A DNA stretch of 63,736 nt, from NCBI GenBank assembly GCA_903907985.1, contig CAIVQG010000058.1, positions 1 to 63,736 on the forward strand, in the 5' to 3' direction. The notes under the pieces were generated by a model, which ran no database searches, was not told where the DNA came from, and was given only the letters and a program-made list of their open reading frames with translations. Source of the DNA: an uncultured delta proteobacterium. Lineage in GTDB: Bacteria > Desulfobacterota > Syntrophia > Syntrophales > Smithellaceae. The translations under genes were made by a program, and so were the position numbers. This document shows positions 60,616 to 63,736 of this stretch, in pieces; position 1 is the first letter of the stretch, and each line of letters starts with the position of its first letter.

Positions 60616-62556
60616 TTATTTTTTACTTTTATGTTTTTTTTCATCAAAATCAGGATATATTTTCGTCATACATTCGGGGCAAATACCATGGCTGAATTGG
60701 GCTTCCGAACGATCTTTAATGTATGATTCTATCTGGTTCCAGTAGCCTTTATCATCGCGGATCTTTTTGCACGATGCGCAAATAGGCAGCATGCCGCTCA
60801 ATTTCTTAACCTCGGAAAGCGCCTTTTGAAGTTCTGAAATCAAACTCTCTCGCTCCCCTTCCGCCCGCTTGCGGTCGGTGATATCCCGCCCCTCAGGAAT
60901 GAGCAACGCCACCTCTCCGTCCTCTCCCCAAACAGGTTTTAGCGAGAAGTCTATCATCGCTGTTGTATCACCGGCCCCCTGCAACTCTACTTCATAACGG
61001 ATAAACTTTCCCGCAGCGGCGCTGGATATGGCTTCTTTCAACTGCCTTACCCGGTTTTCATTTCCCCTCCACCACCGCGTCTCCCAAAAAGGTTGGTTGA
61101 TGATGTCCACCAGTTTGATGCCGGTAAAATCCAGGGCCGCTTGATTCGCCTCCAGCAACCTGCCGTCCGGCGTCATTAAGCCCGTAAATTGGAAGGTGGA
61201 ATTAAAGATTGCCCGGAAGCGTTGTTCACTCTTCTGCAGGGCATCCTCCGCCTTCTTGCGTTCGGTAATATCGCGACCGATTCCCAGCACGCCGATAAGC
61301 TTCCCTCCGGCATCATACATAGGTGTCTTGATGGTCTCCAACAAGACACGCCGGCCATCGCTGGCAAAATCGACCCATTCCTCATTGCTGCTTGATTTTC
61401 CCGCCGTTATAGCTCTGAGGTCATTTTTACGGAATAAATCGGCCAGATCCTTACTTACGAAATCATAGTCCGTTTTGCCGACAATCTCCACTTCCCGGGC
61501 GCCGAAAAAGAGCTCAAACATCCTGTTGCAGGACAGGTATACACCATCCACATCTTTCAGCCAAATCAGGTCAGGAATTGTATTGATTATCGTGTACAGG
61601 CGCTCCTCGCTGCGAAACAGTTCCCCGGTTCGTTTCTTTACCTGCCGACGAAGAACCCAGGTGATGACAGAAACGATCGCCAATAAAGACATCGTGATGA
61701 TGAATGCGATGATAAAAGTTCGCGATGTCTGCCAGAGGGATCTTTCCTCATAGACACCGAACCACTTTTCATAAATCTGCTCGTATTTGCCTGTGTGCTT
61801 CAGGACATTCAATCCTTCGTTCAACTTCTGCAGAAGCGCGGCATCATTTTTCTTTACGGCAAAACAATATTTTCTTACCGGTAGCTGTGTTTCTACAGCT
61901 CTGATGTCCCTGATCCTGTGTTTGCTGATCAAATACATCCCCTGAATCTTTGAGGACAGCAAAACACCGTCGTGTTTCCCTGATGCCAGCAACTGTAGGG
62001 CCTGAATGGGATCATCAACAACGACAAACCGGGATGTGAAGCCCTGTTCGTCGATGAAGTCGTGCATGATATCCCCTTTTTGGACGATTATCTCCTTGTC
62101 TCGAGCTTGGGCAAACGTTTTTATTCCCGATTGTTCTCTCACGAACAGCGCCGATGAAACCATATTATGGGGAACGGAAAAATCAACCACATCTTTCCGT
62201 GCTTTGGAATAATACATTCCCGCGATTACATCGATCTTGCCTGCTTCCAGTTCAGCCCGCACTTTATTCCAGACACCAAGCCTCACGTTTGCATGCAAAC
62301 CAGTCGCCTCCGCAACGGCGTTGATGAGCTCGATATTGAATCCCGTGGGCATTCCCTTCTCATCGTTAAACTCATAAGGAGGATAATCGTGATCGCTGCT
62401 TACGCGTATGCTTTTGACAGAATTAACAACCGGGGATTGGGCGAAACAATTGCCCGGGAACAAACCCGGAAATAAGAAGGCAAAAAGGAGGAGCATACAA
62501 AACGGTAAGTTTGATGCTGATTGCTTCATCTTCATCTCCATTGCTACGCTAATTAA
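60616..62556 (-). CDS. Periplasmic-binding-domain/PAS sensor with C-terminal cysteine motif
   Basis: A sensor of about 646 residues. A signal peptide precedes an SBP_bac_3 ligand-binding domain (about 50-275), a membrane helix (about 285-305), two PAS domains (about 325-440 and 450-575) and a coiled coil leading into a C-terminal motif: LPICASCKKIRDDKGYW and FSHGICPEC. No kinase, cyclase or receiver domain is present. The four cysteines probably bind a metal or form the signalling output. The start is among a run of ATGs near 62556. It lies directly after the kinase gene, on the same strand, whose product may be its partner. Confidence 0.85.
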   Translation of the reverse strand, partial: LISVAMEMKMKQSASNLPFCMLLLFAFLFPGLFPGNCFAQSPVVNSVKSIRVSSDHDYPPYEFNDEKGMPTGFNIELINAVAEATGLHANVRLGVWNKVRAELEAGKIDVIAGMYYSKARKDVVDFSVPHNMVSSALFVREQSGIKTFAQARDKEIIVQKGDIMHDFIDEQGFTSRFVVVDDPIQALQLLASGKHDGVLLSSKIQGMYLISKHRIRDIRAVETQLPVRKYCFAVKKNDAALLQKLNEGLNVLKHTGKYEQIYEKWFGVYEERSLWQTSRTFIIAFIITMSLLAIVSVITWVLRRQVKKRTGELFRSEERLYTIINTIPDLIWLKDVDGVYLSCNRMFELFFGAREVEIVGKTDYDFVSKDLADLFRKNDLRAITAGKSSSNEEWVDFASDGRRVLLETIKTPMYDAGGKLIGVLGIGRDITERKKAEDALQKSEQRFRAIFNSTFQFTGLMTPDGRLLEANQAALDFTGIKLVDIINQPFWETRWWRGNENRVRQLKEAISSAAAGKFIRYEVELQGAGDTTAMIDFSLKPVWGEDGEVALLIPEGRDITDRKRAEGERESLISELQKALSEVKKLSGMLPICASCKKIRDDKGYWNQIESYIKDRSEAQFSHGICPECMTKIYPDFDEKKHKSKK

Positions 62557-63736
62557 TCTTTTTCTCCAGCACCACACGAATGGCTTTGGCCAGCACGCTC
62601 ATCTTGGCCGGCTTGGTAATCAACTGGCTAATACCGAGATCAACGAGTTTTTCCATGTCCTCTTTTTCCTGAAAGCCTGAACAGATGATAACAGGAATAT
62701 CGGCGCGAAGGCTTCTTATTTCCCTTACCACATCAAAACCTGTCATGTGCGGCATGGTTTTGTCCGTAATCACCAGATCAATGGCCTCAGGGCCTTCCTT
62801 GAATATTTCAATAGCCTGAAGAGGATCTGTTTCGGCAAACACTTTATAACCGAGCATCTCCAGAAGTTGCTTGTTTACAGCGACAATCATCTCTTCATCA
62901 TCGACGAACAGGATCGTTTCGCCTTTCCCCCGCAGAACAACCTCCTCCTCTTCTTTTTCACCTTCCGCCTTCTTTTCCATCACTGGCAGATAGACCCTGA
63001 AGATGGTTCCCTTACCCACCTCGCTATAAACGCTGATCTCTCCACCGTGATCCTTGACAATCCCATGTACGACTGCCAATCCCAGGCCCGTGCCCTCTCC
63101 CTTTTCTTTCGTCGTAAAGTAGGGCTCGAAGATTCTGCCAAGATTCTTCTGCGGAATTCCCTGACCGGTATCCCTGACCGATAATTCCAGATAACGGCCG
63201 TACTTTAACGCCGGATGATGGATGAGATTCCCGGCATCCATAACAACTTCTTTTAATCCGATCTCCAGAACACCCCCGGTCTCTTTCATGGCCTGCCCGG
63301 CGTTTGTGCAAATATTCATCAGCACCTGATGCATCTGCGTGGGATCGGCCATGATGACATCGGAGGTCTCATCTATTGTTTGAGTTATTTCTATTGTCGT
63401 CGGCAGGGATGCCCGCATAAACCTGATAGCTTCTCCAGTTATAGCAGCAAGGGCAATGGGCTTTTTTTCCTGAGCGGCCTTGCGACTGAAGGCAAGGATC
63501 TGCTGTACCAGTTCTTTTGCCCGCTCGGCGGCCTTGAGCACCTGTTCCATATTTTGGTGGACTTTCGGTTGGTCCTGCACAGCCTTCAGGCTGATTTCCG
63601 AATAGCCCATAATGCCGCTGAGGATGTTGTTGAAGTCATGGGCGATACCGCCGGCCAACGTCCCGATAGCCTCCATCTTCTGGGCTTGGATCAGCCGGTT
63701 TTCTAACATTCCGCGCTCCTCTTCCGCCCGTTTGCG
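62549..63736 (-). CDS. Hybrid histidine kinase with receiver domain (partial, 5' end outside window)
   Basis: At least 395 residues, with the frame open to the right edge. His[21 protein letters not shown]; HATPase: NICTNAGQAM, DTGQGIPQKN and GEGTGLGLAVVHG; C-terminal receiver domain with its aspartate in LVITDKTMPHMTGF. The GGIAHDFNN type matches the hybrid kinase at 12.7-15.8 kb. The sensor part lies beyond the window. The stop overlaps the next gene's start region (SBP/PAS protein). Confidence 0.9.
   Translation of the reverse strand, partial: RKRAEEERGMLENRLIQAQKMEAIGTLAGGIAHDFNNILSGIMGYSEISLKAVQDQPKVHQNMEQVLKAAERAKELVQQILAFSRKAAQEKKPIALAAITGEAIRFMRASLPTTIEITQTIDETSDVIMADPTQMHQVLMNICTNAGQAMKETGGVLEIGLKEVVMDAGNLIHHPALKYGRYLELSVRDTGQGIPQKNLGRIFEPYFTTKEKGEGTGLGLAVVHGIVKDHGGEISVYSEVGKGTIFRVYLPVMEKKAEGEKEEEEVVLRGKGETILFVDDEEMIVAVNKQLLEMLGYKVFAETDPLQAIEIFKEGPEAIDLVITDKTMPHMTGFDVVREIRSLRADIPVIICSGFQEKEDMEKLVDLGISQLITKPAKMSVLAKAIRVVLEKKIN

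Overview
The window looks like chromosome from an anaerobic, Gram-negative deltaproteobacterium (Desulfobacterota), most like a syntrophic Syntrophus/Smithella-type organism. This is inferred from gene content: a four-subunit 2-oxoacid:ferredoxin oxidoreductase joined to NuoEF-like subunits, a two-subunit class I (Fe-S) fumarase, LolA and other envelope genes, a selenocysteine tRNA, PAS-rich hybrid kinases, a sigma-54 activator and an mfd-ppiC-surA block. No rRNA, CRISPR array, prophage or intact insertion sequence was seen.

Layout. 1-4.8 kb (minus): porG-porD-porA-porB-nuoE-nuoF, an oxidoreductase module running off the left edge. 4.9-7.1 kb (minus): a BrnT/BrnA-type toxin-antitoxin pair, then the fumarase alpha and beta genes. 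7.3-9.3 kb: a frameshifted DUF1566 exported protein. 9.7-12.5 kb (minus): SRP RNA, dnaX, ybaB, recR. 12.7-15.8 kb: a multi-PAS hybrid kinase. 15.9-24.9 kb (minus): a ten-gene acyl-chain cluster (FabD, carboxyltransferase, acyl-CoA dehydrogenase, FabH, FabG, FabZ, FabF, ACP, PlsC, phosphopantetheinyl transferase). 25.2-28.2 kb (plus): a membrane histidine kinase and an NtrC-type regulator behind a sigma-54-like promoter. 28.5-30.4 kb (minus): an exported caspase-like protease with two paralogous small lipoproteins. 30.6-40.5 kb (minus): adenylate cyclase, MBL hydrolase, pyrG, a giant GlmS-like protein, a hexapeptide-repeat GlmU-like protein, a Fis-like regulator and a membrane protein. 41.0-48.9 kb: yifB/comM, ilvE, lolA, a radical SAM protein, a patatin, proA-nadD. 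48.9-57.6 kb (minus): uvrA, surA, ppiC, mfd. 57.9 kb: selC. 58.4-63.7 kb: PilZ, STAS, Cache and PAS/kinase signalling genes running off the right edge.

Two dispersed non-coding repeat families stand out. Family A (three copies) always lies at the stop codon of the gene before it, in the same orientation, and its outer arms differ between copies yet stay complementary within each copy. Family B (two copies) is a long hairpin with compensatory arm changes; one copy encodes the last residues of Mfd.

The best candidates for undescribed biology are the caspase/two-lipoprotein operon, the 1235-residue GlmS-like protein with an apparent propeptide and its GlmU-like neighbour, the acyl-chain cluster with an acyl-CoA dehydrogenase in place of an enoyl reductase, and the stop-codon-associated repeat A.
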